Assembly (NCBI RefSeq): GCF_042648365.1
Contig: NZ_JBHRXI010000006.1
Span: 124,001-188,000, forward strand
DNA: 64,000 bases
Reading direction: 5' to 3'
Origin: Lutimaribacter_A marinistellae
GTDB taxonomy: Bacteria > Pseudomonadota > Alphaproteobacteria > Rhodobacterales > Rhodobacteraceae
Below the pieces are notes generated by a model. It was not told the DNA's origin. It did no database searches and saw only the letters and a program-made list of their open reading frames with translations. The translations under genes and the position numbers were made by a program. Position 1 is the stretch's first letter. Every line of letters begins with the position of its first letter. Shown piece by piece: positions 41,133 through 49,893 of the stretch.

Positions 41133-42779
41133 TCAACCTGCGACAAATGCGTGGTCCGGTCCAGTGGCCCCGTGTGGCTGCGTCCCGGTCATGCCCGCGG
41201 CGATCTTTTCCGCCATCATCATGGTCGGCGCGTTGGTGTTGCCGCCGATCAGGGTCGGCATCAGCGACGCATCGACCACGCGCAGCCCTTCCAGCCCGTG
41301 AACGCGGCCGGCGCTGTCGGTCACGGCCATCTCGTCGGTGCCCATCCGGCAGGTACCCACGGGGTGATAGATCGTGTCGGCACGGGCGCGGATATCGGCC
41401 TCGAGCGCGGTGTCGCTGCCGTCATGCGGGTAAAGACGCTTGCCCCGCCACGGCTCCAGCGGGGGTGCTTCGAGGATACCCTCCATGATGCGGGCGCCTT
41501 TCTTGAGCAGGTCCAGATCACGCGGGTCGGAGAGATAGGCCGGGTCGATACGCGGTGGCGCGGCGGGCCTGGTCGAGGTCAGCCCGACATGGCCGCGGCT
41601 GTGGGGGCGCAGCACGCAGACATGGCAGGAGAACCCGTGCTTGACGTGAATCTTGCGCATGTGGTCGTCGACGATGCCCACCACGAAATGCAGTTGCAGA
41701 TCGGGGCGGTCCTGCCCCGGATCGGACCGCAAAAAGGCCCCGCCTTCGGCGAAGGGAGAGGCGAAAGGGCCGGTGCCTTCGCGTCGCCACCGCATCCCGT
41801 CACGGGCGAGATCGCGCAGCCCACCGGGCGTCAGGCCGACCACGTCGCGCCGCTTGGAATGGTAGCTGATGATGTAGTCGAGATGATCCTGCAGGTTCTG
41901 CCCGACCCCTGGCAATTCATGCGTCACCTCGATCCCGTGCGCGGCCAGTTCGTCACGCGGCCCTACCCCCGACAGCAGCAGCATCTGCGGCGACCCGAAA
42001 GCGCCGCCCGAAAGGATGACCTCGGCACGCGCGCGGATCTCCTGTTCCTTGCCCTGGTGGCGGACAAGGAGGCCGGTGGCGCGTTTGCCATCGAACAGAA
42101 CCTTTTGAACCGGGCATTTTGTCAGGATCGTCAGGTTCGGGCGATTGAGGTTGGGCCGCAGGTAGGCCGCGGCGGCCGAACATCTTTCGCCCCGGTTCGG
42201 ACCGTCATGGAACTGGGTGACCTGGTAAAGCCCCGCGCCCTCTTGCTCGGGGCCGTTGAAATCATCCGTCTCGCGGATCTGCAGCGACGCGCAGGCATCG
42301 ACAAAGGCGCGGCTGATGGCGCGCGGCTCGGACTGGTCGGACACCACCAGCGGCCCACGCGCGCCGTGCAGATCGCTGTCGCCGCGCTGGTTGTTTTCGG
42401 ATTTCAGGAAATAGGGCAGCACGCTCTGCCAGTCCCACCCGTCACATCCGGCCTCGGCCCAGGCGTCGTAATCGCCGGGATGGCCGCGAATGTAGAGCAT
42501 CGCGTTGATCGCCGAGGAGCCCCCAAGCGCGCGGCCGCGCGGCTGGAACCCGCGCCGCCCGTTCAGCCCCGGCTGCGGTTCGGTCTGATAGGCCCAGTTG
42601 TTGATCTTGGGCCTGCCCGAGAGCATGGCGGCGACCAGCGCGGGGGCGCGGATCAGCACGTCCTCTCCGCTCCCGCCGGCCTCGACGAGGCAGACCCGGA
42701 TACTGGGATCTTCGCTGAGCCTTGCAGCCATGACGCAGCCTGCAGATCCTCCGCCCGCGATGACGTAATCGAATTCCAT
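41133..42779 (-). CDS. GMC family flavin oxidoreductase (choline dehydrogenase-like)
   Basis: 548-residue FAD alcohol dehydrogenase/oxidase. FAD loop YVIAGGGSAGCVMAARLSE at 5, GMC signature 1 in RGRALGGSSAINAMLYIRG near 81, signature 2 in GAFGSPQMLLLSGVGP near 253, and the active-site YHPVGTCRMG near 467 with GGNTNAPTMMMAEKIA near the end. It resembles AlkJ/BetA relatives, but a betaine-pathway context is absent. The alcohol substrate is unknown. Confidence 0.9.
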   Translation of the reverse strand: MEFDYVIAGGGSAGCVMAARLSEDPSIRVCLVEAGGSGEDVLIRAPALVAAMLSGRPKINNWAYQTEPQPGLNGRRGFQPRGRALGGSSAINAMLYIRGHPGDYDAWAEAGCDGWDWQSVLPYFLKSENNQRGDSDLHGARGPLVVSDQSEPRAISRAFVDACASLQIRETDDFNGPEQEGAGLYQVTQFHDGPNRGERCSAAAAYLRPNLNRPNLTILTKCPVQKVLFDGKRATGLLVRHQGKEQEIRARAEVILSGGAFGSPQMLLLSGVGPRDELAAHGIEVTHELPGVGQNLQDHLDYIISYHSKRRDVVGLTPGGLRDLARDGMRWRREGTGPFASPFAEGGAFLRSDPGQDRPDLQLHFVVGIVDDHMRKIHVKHGFSCHVCVLRPHSRGHVGLTSTRPAAPPRIDPAYLSDPRDLDLLKKGARIMEGILEAPPLEPWRGKRLYPHDGSDTALEADIRARADTIYHPVGTCRMGTDEMAVTDSAGRVHGLEGLRVVDASLMPTLIGGNTNAPTMMMAEKIAAGMTGTQPHGATGPDHAFVAG

Positions 42780-42836
42780 GACCGGCCCTCCCTGATCGGG
42801 AAAGCCTAGGCCGGGGCGGCCTGCCGTATCAAGAGG

Positions 42837-43286
42837 TTAGCCCGGCAATGCCCCGGTCAGGACGTAGCGCAGGATCTCGACCACCTGGCGCGGCTCTTCG
42901 GCCACGGCGAGGGCGGCGGCATGCACTTCTTTCAGCGCATGCTGGTGTTCCGGCGGGCTGAGAACAACGAGCGGCTTGCCCAGGGCAGCGGCCTGACCCG
43001 CGTCGAAGGCGGCGTTCCACTGCTTGTACTTGTCACCAAAGCGCACCACGACCACGTCGGCCTGCGCGATCCCGTGCCGGGTGCGGATGGCGTTGAGCAT
43101 CGCGCCCTTGTGATCGTGCCAGTATTTCTGGTCTTCGGCACCGAGGATCGTCACCCCGCAATCATCGCTGGCTGCATGATCGGTCACCGGCCCGGAGAAG
43201 TTGACATCGAGCCCCTTCGCGCCCTCGACGATCTGTTCGCGCCAATCGGTATGGATTTCGCCCGACAGGTAGATGTTCAACGTCAT
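42837..43286 (-). CDS. YtoQ family protein
   Basis: 149 residues matching YtoQ: NIYLSGEIHTDWREQIVEG, GPVTDHAASDDCGVTILG, and WNAAFDAGQAAALGKPLVVL. The fold is like nucleoside 2-deoxyribosyltransferases, and a nucleotide-related role is inferred by the family, not proven. ATG 43286 follows AGGAGG-like purines; the frame extends upstream to 43391 without family residues. Confidence 0.83.
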   Translation of the reverse strand: MTLNIYLSGEIHTDWREQIVEGAKGLDVNFSGPVTDHAASDDCGVTILGAEDQKYWHDHKGAMLNAIRTRHGIAQADVVVVRFGDKYKQWNAAFDAGQAAALGKPLVVLSPPEHQHALKEVHAAALAVAEEPRQVVEILRYVLTGALPG

Positions 43287-43356
43287 GTGCAGTCCTCCTA
43301 TGGGAATGGAGGGGCTGGCCGCCCCTTCACCTTGTTCCGAACAGTTGCCGGAAAGC

Positions 43357-45753
43357 TCAGCCGCGCAGCGTGCCGCCGGTCGCCTTGGCAACCTTTTCGA
43401 CGATCTTGGCGCTGATGGCTTCGATGTCCTTTTCCTTCAGCGTCTTGTCGGTGGGCTGCATCCGCACGGTGATGGCGAGCGATTTCTTGCCCTCGCCAAG
43501 GCTTCCGCCGATGAACTCGTCGAAGACGCGGACATCCTCGATCAGTGCCTTGTCGGCCCCTGCCGCGGCGTTGACCAGCGTCAGCGCCTCGACGCCCGCG
43601 TCGACGACGAAGGCGAAGTCGCGCTCGACCGCCTGAAGGTCGCGCATTTCCAGCGCGGCGCGCGTTGCCCCCGATTTGCGCGGCAGCGGCACCTCTTCAG
43701 GGTATATGACAAAGCCCATCGCCGGGCCCTTGACGTCCATCGCCTCGAGCACGCGGGGGTGCAGCTCTCCGAAGGTGCCCAGCACCTTTTTCGGGCCGAG
43801 GCAGATCCGGCCATGGCGACCGGGATGCCACCACCCTTCGCCGCCCCGCAGGATCTGGACCTTTGCGGGCGCGCCGATCGCAGCAAGAACGGCCTCGGCA
43901 TCGGCCTTGACGTCGTAGAGATCGACGGGCCGCGCGGCGCCATGCACGTCCTTGGGGCCGGTGCGGCCGACGAGAAGGCCAGCGATCTCGGTCCGCTGCT
44001 CGCCCGGCTCGCCGCCGTGGAAGACCGGGCCAAGTTCGAACAGCGCAAGATCGGCGAAACCGCGCGCCTGGTTGCGGGCAGCGGCCTGCAACAGGCCCGG
44101 CAGCAGCGCGGGGCGCATGTGGCTCATCTCGGAGGAGATGGGGTTTTCCAGCATCGTTGCATCCTCGCCCCCGCCGAAAAGGGCCGCCGAGGCGCGGTCG
44201 ATGAAGCTGTAGCTGACGCATTCGTTGTAGCCCAGTGCCGCGGCCGAGCGGCGCGCCATCTGGGCGCGGCGCTGCTGCGGTGTCATCACCGGCTTGGGAA
44301 TGCCCGGGGTAAGACGCGGCAACGGCTTGCCCACCAGCTTGGTAAGCGAGGCGATCCGGGCGACCTCTTCGACGAGGTCGGCCTCGCCCTGGATATCGGG
44401 GCGCCAGGACGGCACATGCGCCATGTTCCCCTCTAGCCGGAAGCCCAGCCGGGTCAGGGTCTGGCGCTGGTCGGCCTCTGGGATATCCATGCCGACAAGC
44501 GAGATCACGCGCTCGGGGTCGAGGCGGTAAGCGCGGGAATGGTCCGGCACCTCGCCCGCGATGACGACCTCGGACGCTTCGCCGCCGCAGATGTCGAGGA
44601 TCATGCGGGTCGCGTGTTCCAGGCCTTCGAGCGTGTATTCGGGATCGACACCGCGCTCAAACCGGTAGCGCGCATCGGAGTTGATGCGCAGCGCGCGGCC
44701 GGTCATCGCGATCTGGACATGATCCCAGAACGCGCTTTCGAGGAAGACATTCGCTGTCTCTTCGGTGCAGCCGGTCTCTTCGCCGCCCATGATGCCCGCG
44801 ATGGATTCGGGGCCGTTCTCGTCCGAGATGACCATCATGCCGGGCTGGAGCGCGTATTCCTTTTCGTCGAGCGCCGTCAGTGTCTCGCCGCCCTGTGCGC
44901 GGTGAATGCGCAGCCCGCCCGCGACCTTGTCGGCATCAAAGACGTGCAGGGGCCGGTTGTGATCGAAGGTCATGTAGTTGGTGATGTCGACCAGCGCCGA
45001 GATCGGGCGCAGACCGATGGCGCGCAGCTGATCCTGCAGCCATTGCGGGCTGGGGCCGTTGCGGACGCCGCGAATGACGCGCCCGGTGAAAAGCGGGCAG
45101 CCGTCGCGCGTATCCTCGTCGATGGTGACGGAAATCGGGCAAGCGAAATCGCCCTGCACCGGCTCATGCGCGCGGGTTTTGAGCGTGCCCAGACCGCGGG
45201 CGGCCAGATCACGCGCGATGCCCGCGACGCCCAGCGCGTCGGGGCGGTTGGGGGTGATCGCGATCTCGATGACCGGGTCGACCTTGGACGGGTCGTTCTC
45301 GGCCAGCCAGTCGGTAAAGCGCTGGCCCACCTCGCCTGTGGGCAGTTCGATGATGCCGTCATGCTCGTCGCTGAGCTCGAGCTCGCGCTCGGAGGCCATC
45401 ATTCCGTAGCTTTCGATGCCGCGGATTTTTCCCACGCCGATCGTGGTGTCGATGCCGGGGACATAGACGCCTGGCTTGGCCACGACCACGGTGATCCCCT
45501 CGCGCGCGTTGGGCGCACCGCAGATGATCTGCAGCTCCCCCTCGTCGGTGTCGACCTTGCAGACGCGCAGCTTGTCGGCGTCGGGGTGTTTCTCGGCATG
45601 GGTCACGTAGCCGAGCGTGAAATCGGCCAAGCGCTCGGCGGGGTTGGTGATCTCTTCGACCTCGAGCCCCAGGTCGGTCAGCGCCTCGGCGATCTCGGCC
45701 ACGCTGGCAGAGGTGTCGAGATGGTCCTTGAGCCAGGAAAGGGTGAATTTCAT
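43357..45753 (-). CDS. pheT: phenylalanine-tRNA ligase beta subunit
   Basis: 798 residues. Domains in order: tRNA-binding (EMAP-like) segment near 40-150 (ADKLRVCKVDTDEGELQIICGAPNAREG), B3/B4 editing domain near 210-390 (IGLRPISALVDITNYMTFDHNRPLHVFDADKV split by the loop), B5, the catalytic-like core, and the FDX-ACB tail near 700 (ERDFAFVVDAGVEALT). It pairs with PheS at 47570. The ATG overlaps the glutamine amidotransferase stop by ATGA. Confidence 0.97.
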   Translation of the reverse strand: MKFTLSWLKDHLDTSASVAEIAEALTDLGLEVEEITNPAERLADFTLGYVTHAEKHPDADKLRVCKVDTDEGELQIICGAPNAREGITVVVAKPGVYVPGIDTTIGVGKIRGIESYGMMASERELELSDEHDGIIELPTGEVGQRFTDWLAENDPSKVDPVIEIAITPNRPDALGVAGIARDLAARGLGTLKTRAHEPVQGDFACPISVTIDEDTRDGCPLFTGRVIRGVRNGPSPQWLQDQLRAIGLRPISALVDITNYMTFDHNRPLHVFDADKVAGGLRIHRAQGGETLTALDEKEYALQPGMMVISDENGPESIAGIMGGEETGCTEETANVFLESAFWDHVQIAMTGRALRINSDARYRFERGVDPEYTLEGLEHATRMILDICGGEASEVVIAGEVPDHSRAYRLDPERVISLVGMDIPEADQRQTLTRLGFRLEGNMAHVPSWRPDIQGEADLVEEVARIASLTKLVGKPLPRLTPGIPKPVMTPQQRRAQMARRSAAALGYNECVSYSFIDRASAALFGGGEDATMLENPISSEMSHMRPALLPGLLQAAARNQARGFADLALFELGPVFHGGEPGEQRTEIAGLLVGRTGPKDVHGAARPVDLYDVKADAEAVLAAIGAPAKVQILRGGEGWWHPGRHGRICLGPKKVLGTFGELHPRVLEAMDVKGPAMGFVIYPEEVPLPRKSGATRAALEMRDLQAVERDFAFVVDAGVEALTLVNAAAGADKALIEDVRVFDEFIGGSLGEGKKSLAITVRMQPTDKTLKEKDIEAISAKIVEKVAKATGGTLRG

Positions 45754-46535
45754 GTCGAGGTCCTGTTCTTGATATGGGCCAGCCAGTTCATCAGCTCGCG
45801 GGCCCTTGAATGCAATGTCAGATCGGCCGGGTCCACCCCCAGCCTACGGGCGTTTTCGGGGTCGGCGGACGCATCGCGCATGGCGTCCGCGATCCGTTCC
45901 ATCTCGGCCGTGCGGGTTTGGCGCGCATCGATCCAGCCGGCAATCTGCGCCGGAGAGCTTTCGGGGTGGTATTGCACGCCCCAGAAATCGACGCCGTCAC
46001 GCTCGTAGGCGAAGGCCTGGATCGGGCTGTGGTCATTGCCCGCCAGCAGCACGGCCCCATCGGGCAGGTGCTGTACCTCGTCGCGGTGAACGCAGGGCAC
46101 GGCAAACCCGTCGGCGCGGCCAGCCATCATGGGGTGTGCCCTGCCCGCCTCGGTCAGGCGCATGTCGCGCGCCACGCCGTCCTCGTTACCATTGGGTGAG
46201 GCGCCGACAGCCCCGCCAAGCACATGCGCGGCAAGCTGCATCCCGTTGCATGAGCCCCAGACCGGAAGGCCGCGGTCGAACACCGTGCGCATGGCCTGCG
46301 CCAGCGGTTCGGCGCGCGGATCGTCGACGCACCATGCCACGCCGGAGCCGGTGAAGATCACCGCCTCGGCCTCGTCCAGCAGGGCTGGCGTAAGCGGTGC
46401 GACATAGGGTTCGGCCACCGTGAGGGTCAGCTCCTCGGAGAGTTGCGGCAACGTGTCGAGAAACGGCGCGGCATCTGCGATGCCACGGGCCACGATCTCG
46501 GGCGCGTTCGATTCCAGAATGAGGATACGGGTCAT
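45750..46535 (-). CDS. class I glutamine amidotransferase-like protein
   Basis: 261 residues. The nucleophile elbow VWGSCNGMQLAAHVLGGAV is near 92-110, and the catalytic His and Glu are in QYHPESSPAQ near 189, so the triad is complete. It is a stand-alone GATase of the GMP-synthase-like or gamma-glutamyl hydrolase type. No synthase domain is attached. It is translationally coupled to pheT, but no functional link is known. Confidence 0.85.
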   Translation of the reverse strand: MTRILILESNAPEIVARGIADAAPFLDTLPQLSEELTLTVAEPYVAPLTPALLDEAEAVIFTGSGVAWCVDDPRAEPLAQAMRTVFDRGLPVWGSCNGMQLAAHVLGGAVGASPNGNEDGVARDMRLTEAGRAHPMMAGRADGFAVPCVHRDEVQHLPDGAVLLAGNDHSPIQAFAYERDGVDFWGVQYHPESSPAQIAGWIDARQTRTAEMERIADAMRDASADPENARRLGVDPADLTLHSRARELMNWLAHIKNRTST

Positions 46536-46604
46536 TTTCCCTGTCCTGCCGCCACTTTCCCCATGCGCTTTAGCCGATCAGACCGGGCGGGAAAAGGGGC
46601 AGGC

Positions 46605-46889
46605 TCAGTCCCGGCCGACACGCTTTGCAAGGTCGTCGACATCACCCATCGCGGCCAGCTTCAGCTCGCGCGCCAGGCGCAGCGTGGGCTTGAGCGCGAA
46701 ACAGATCGAGCCGATGAGGAACATCCACGTTCCCTGCGTCTGCCAATCCTCCGAGAAGAACATGATCGACCCGATCACGAAGAGCGTGGCGGCCGCGAAA
46801 TCGACCGCCGTATAGGCCAGTTCGAACATTGCGTAGACCCGTTTCTGCCGGTTCGTGCCATCGCTGCGGTGATCTTTCTGAAAGAGCAT
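46605..46889 (-). CDS. YrhK-domain membrane protein
   Basis: 94 residues with two hydrophobic helices (FELAYTAVDFAAATLFVIGS, and GTWMFLIGSICFALKPTLRL) and a conserved SEDWQTQGTW segment between them, which fits the YrhK family. It is an inner-membrane protein of unknown role. It is divergent from the PACE-type gene across 186 bases. Confidence 0.75.
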   Translation of the reverse strand: MLFQKDHRSDGTNRQKRVYAMFELAYTAVDFAAATLFVIGSIMFFSEDWQTQGTWMFLIGSICFALKPTLRLARELKLAAMGDVDDLAKRVGRD

Positions 46890-47075
46890 CGGTATCTCCA
46901 GTTTGCCGGGTGTGGTGCCTGCATCGCATGGCAGGCGGGCGCAGTTCTAACACTACTTCGCCCGGGGGTTGAAATCGCGGGCGGGTGGCTTCATGTTGCC
47001 TCTCAGCGAGGACGACCTCGCGCGGATGATCCGCAAGCAGACGGGACGGCCCGGACATGTAACCGGAGCAGTCAC

Positions 47076-47501
47076 TTGCGCAGCCTTTCAGACCGTATTC
47101 GTCAGGCCCTGAGTTTCGAGATCATCGGGCTGGCTATCGTCACCCCCCTGTTCGCATGGGCCTTCGATCATCCGATCGGGGACATGGGCGTGCTTGCCCT
47201 GCTGGGCGCCACGGCCGCGACGGGGTGGAACTATGCCTTCAACCTCGGCTTCGATCACGCGCTGGTCAGGTGGCGCGGGACCCCGGCAAAGACGGTGCCT
47301 CTGCGCGTCCTGCATGCAGTCCTGTTCGAGGCGACGCTGCTGGTGATCCTGGTGCCGATCTTTGCCCTGTGGCTGGACGTCTCGCTGGCACAGGCGCTGG
47401 TGATGGAGATTGCCTTTGCCCTGTTCTACATGGGCTACGCGTTCGTATTCACTTGGGGCTATGACAGCCTGTTCCCGCCGGAGGGGCGGCAAAAGGCCTG
47501 A
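47076..47501 (+). CDS. PACE family efflux transporter
   Basis: 141 residues, four helices, with two bacterial-transmembrane-pair (BTP) motifs: RIRQALSFEIIGLAIVTPL, GWNYAFNLGFDHAL, and the second half RVLHAVLFEATLLVILVPIF, MEIAFALFYMGYAFVFTWGYD. The latter pair includes the conserved Glu and aromatic positions. PACE members export chlorhexidine and other cations. There is no ATG; TTG 47076 after CGGAG fits the normal start. Convergent with pheS. Confidence 0.85.
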   Translation: MRSLSDRIRQALSFEIIGLAIVTPLFAWAFDHPIGDMGVLALLGATAATGWNYAFNLGFDHALVRWRGTPAKTVPLRVLHAVLFEATLLVILVPIFALWLDVSLAQALVMEIAFALFYMGYAFVFTWGYDSLFPPEGRQKA

Positions 47502-47529
47502 ACCAAACGAATTAAGAGCATGCCAACAA

Positions 47530-47561
47530 AACGCAAAACACGCGCCCGTCCGGCGGGCGCG
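47530..47561 (-). terminator. terminator after pheS
   Basis: CGCGCCCG pairs with CGGGCGCG around a five-base loop, and the minus strand continues TGTTTTGCGTTTTG. It probably stops pheS transcripts and may also stop the convergent PACE gene. Confidence 0.65.
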
Positions 47562-47569
47562 TAGAGCAT

Positions 47570-48643
47570 TTACCTGCTCAACCCGCCATGCAGGTTGGGC
47601 ATGTCCAGCGCGGCAAAGCCGTAGTGGCGCAGCCAGCGCAGGTCGCTGTCGAAGAAGGCCCGCAGGTCGGGGATGCCGTATTTCAGCATGGCAAGCCGGT
47701 CGATGCCGATGCCGAAGGCAAAGCCCTGGTAGACGTCGGGGTCGATGCCGCCCGCGGCGATCACCTTGGGGTGGACCATGCCGCTGCCGAGGATCTCCAT
47801 CCAATCATCGCCCTCGCCGATCTTGAGCGTGCCGCCCTGCCACGAGCAGCGGATGTCGACCTCGGCCGAGGGTTCGGTGAAGGGGAAGTGCGAGGCGCGG
47901 AAACGCAGCTCGACATCGTCGATCTCGAAGAAAGCGCGGCAGAACTCCTCGAGCGTCCATTTCAGGTTCGCCATCGAGATGTCACGGTCCAGCGCCAACC
48001 CCTCGACCTGGTGGAACATCGGCGTGTGAGTCTGGTCGTAATCAGCGCGGTAGACGCCACCGGGGCAGATGATGCGCAGCGGCGCTCCCATCTTCTCCAT
48101 CGAGCGGATCTGCACAGGCGAGGTATGGGTCCGCAACACGTGCGGTGGGCGATTGTCGCCCTCGGCCCGGTGCATGTAGAACGTGTCCATCTCGGCCCGT
48201 GCGGGGTGGTGGCCGGGAATGTTGAGAGCGTCGAAATTGTACCAGTCGGTATCGATGCGCGGCCCTTCGGCCACCGAGAAGCCCATTTCGGCAAAGATCG
48301 CGGTCAGCTCCTCGCTGGCCTGGCTGACCGGGTGGATCGTGCCCTGCCGCCGGGGGCGCGAGGGCAGCGTGACATCCAGCCATTCGCTGCGCAGACGCTC
48401 ATCGAGCGCGGCATCGGCCAGCGCCGCCTTCTTGGCGGCGAGCGCCGAATTGATTTCGTCCTTGAGCGCGTTGAGAGCAGGGCCCGCTGTCTGACGCTCT
48501 TCGGGGGTCATCTTGCCCAACTCGCGCATCTTGAGCGCGACCTCGCCCTTCTTGCCGACAGCGGCGAGGCGAATCTGTTCGAGCGCGGCCTCGTCGGCGG
48601 CCTCTGCAATTTGGCCCAGGTATTTCGCCTTGAGATCGTCCAT
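47570..48643 (-). CDS. pheS: phenylalanine-tRNA ligase alpha subunit
   Basis: 357 residues. N-terminal coiled coil (MDDLKAKYLGQIAEAADEAA) and class II catalytic core with motif 2 (PGGVYRADYDQTHTPMFHQVEG) and motif 3 (GIGIDRLAMLKYGIPDLR). The ATG at 48643 follows GGGGACAG; the frame is open to 48700. With PheT it makes the alpha2beta2 enzyme. The genes are separated by three others, unlike the usual pheST operon. Confidence 0.97.
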   Translation of the reverse strand: MDDLKAKYLGQIAEAADEAALEQIRLAAVGKKGEVALKMRELGKMTPEERQTAGPALNALKDEINSALAAKKAALADAALDERLRSEWLDVTLPSRPRRQGTIHPVSQASEELTAIFAEMGFSVAEGPRIDTDWYNFDALNIPGHHPARAEMDTFYMHRAEGDNRPPHVLRTHTSPVQIRSMEKMGAPLRIICPGGVYRADYDQTHTPMFHQVEGLALDRDISMANLKWTLEEFCRAFFEIDDVELRFRASHFPFTEPSAEVDIRCSWQGGTLKIGEGDDWMEILGSGMVHPKVIAAGGIDPDVYQGFAFGIGIDRLAMLKYGIPDLRAFFDSDLRWLRHYGFAALDMPNLHGGLSR

Positions 48644-48759
48644 GACACTGTCCCCGTGATAACGCCACGTTCTGCTACCGGGGGCGCGGGGCGAATGCAA
48701 GCAGGGCTTGGCGACAGCCGGTATGGGCAGCTACCAATCCGGTATCGGGAGGAGACATC

Positions 48760-49893
48760 ATGACGATTCAATCGGTGCTGGACGAGGCCGTGACCAGTGG
48801 CGCGATGCCGTTTGCCGTGGCGATGGCGGGCAATTCGGGCGGTATCACCTTTGAAGGCGCCGCCGGAGAAGCCGCGCCCGGCTGCGCGGCCGGACCCGAT
48901 ACGGTGTTCCGCATCTTTTCCATGACCAAGGCGATCGGCGCACTGGCGGCAATGATGCTGATCGACCGCGGCCAGCTGAGGATGGACACGCGGGTGGCCG
49001 AGATCCTGCCTGACTGGGACCGGGTTCAGGTGCTCGACCGGTTCGACGGCGACACCCCCGTGATGCGCCCGCCGAAGGAGACGGCCACCATCCGCCACCT
49101 CGCGACCCATACCGCCGGGATGGATTACGAATTCTGGGATGGCGATGTCAGGCGATACATGCAGGCAGTCGGGCTGCGCACCATCATGTCGGGGCGCAAG
49201 GCGTCGCTGCTTTACCCGCTGATGGCAGATCCCGGCACGCGGTGGAGCTATGGTCCGGGGTCCGATTGGCTGGGCCAGGTCGTCGAGGCGGTGGATGGTC
49301 GGCGCATCGACACCTTCTGCCGCGAAGAGATCTTTGCGCCGCTCGGGATGGACACCACCCGCTTCGAACCTGACGGGCTCGAAGACCGGCTTGCCGCCGT
49401 CTGGCAGAGGCAGGACGATGGCGGCTTCGCCCGGCGAAAGCTGTCTCCCCCCGCACAGCCCGAATTCTATGGCATGGGTCATGCGCTTTATTCGACGGCC
49501 GGGGATTACATGCGGTTCCTGCGGATGGTGCTGAACCGCGGCGCGCTGGACGGCGAACGCCTTCTGTCGGAACAGGCGGTGGGGGCGCTTCTGGCTGACC
49601 AGATGCGCGGGCTGACCGTCCTGCCGATGCGCAGCGCCACGCCCGCGACCTCGGCCGATTTCGTTCTGCCCGCCGACACGACGCACAGCTTTGCCTTCGC
49701 CCGCTTCGAAAGCGATCAGCCCGGCAAGCGGCGCGCCGGCAGCCAGGGCTGGGCCGGGATTGCCAACACCCATTTCTGGCTAGATCCCGCTGCAGATGTC
49801 GCAGCGGTACTGATGACGCAGAGCCTGCCCTTCGCCGAACCGCGCTTCATGTCGGCCTATGACGCGTATGAGCGCGCCGTTTATGACCAGTGA
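48760..49893 (+). CDS. serine hydrolase of the beta-lactamase family
   Basis: 377 residues of the class C beta-lactamase/esterase fold. The catalytic SxxK is in FRIFSMTKAIGA near 54, the YxN-like element in RWSYGPGSDWLG near 164, and a third motif region in RAGSQGWAG near 327. No signal peptide is visible, so it is probably cytoplasmic. Substrate may be an ester or small amide rather than a beta-lactam. Its end overlaps the MFS gene. Confidence 0.87.
   Translation: MTIQSVLDEAVTSGAMPFAVAMAGNSGGITFEGAAGEAAPGCAAGPDTVFRIFSMTKAIGALAAMMLIDRGQLRMDTRVAEILPDWDRVQVLDRFDGDTPVMRPPKETATIRHLATHTAGMDYEFWDGDVRRYMQAVGLRTIMSGRKASLLYPLMADPGTRWSYGPGSDWLGQVVEAVDGRRIDTFCREEIFAPLGMDTTRFEPDGLEDRLAAVWQRQDDGGFARRKLSPPAQPEFYGMGHALYSTAGDYMRFLRMVLNRGALDGERLLSEQAVGALLADQMRGLTVLPMRSATPATSADFVLPADTTHSFAFARFESDQPGKRRAGSQGWAGIANTHFWLDPAADVAAVLMTQSLPFAEPRFMSAYDAYERAVYDQ

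Noticed and set aside
40239..42809. Very long plus-strand open frame (856 codons) opposite mscS and the GMC gene
   Set aside because: It is antisense to two well-supported genes with complete motifs. In G/C-rich DNA the complementary frame often lacks stops, and the translation shows no family features.
44539..46008. 489-codon plus-strand frame opposite pheT and the amidotransferase
   Set aside because: Antisense shadow; both minus-strand genes have catalytic motifs and normal lengths.
46443..47075. N-terminal extension of the PACE protein
   Set aside because: It runs antisense through the amidotransferase 5' end and yrhK, and PACE proteins have about 140 residues, as obtained from the TTG at 47076.
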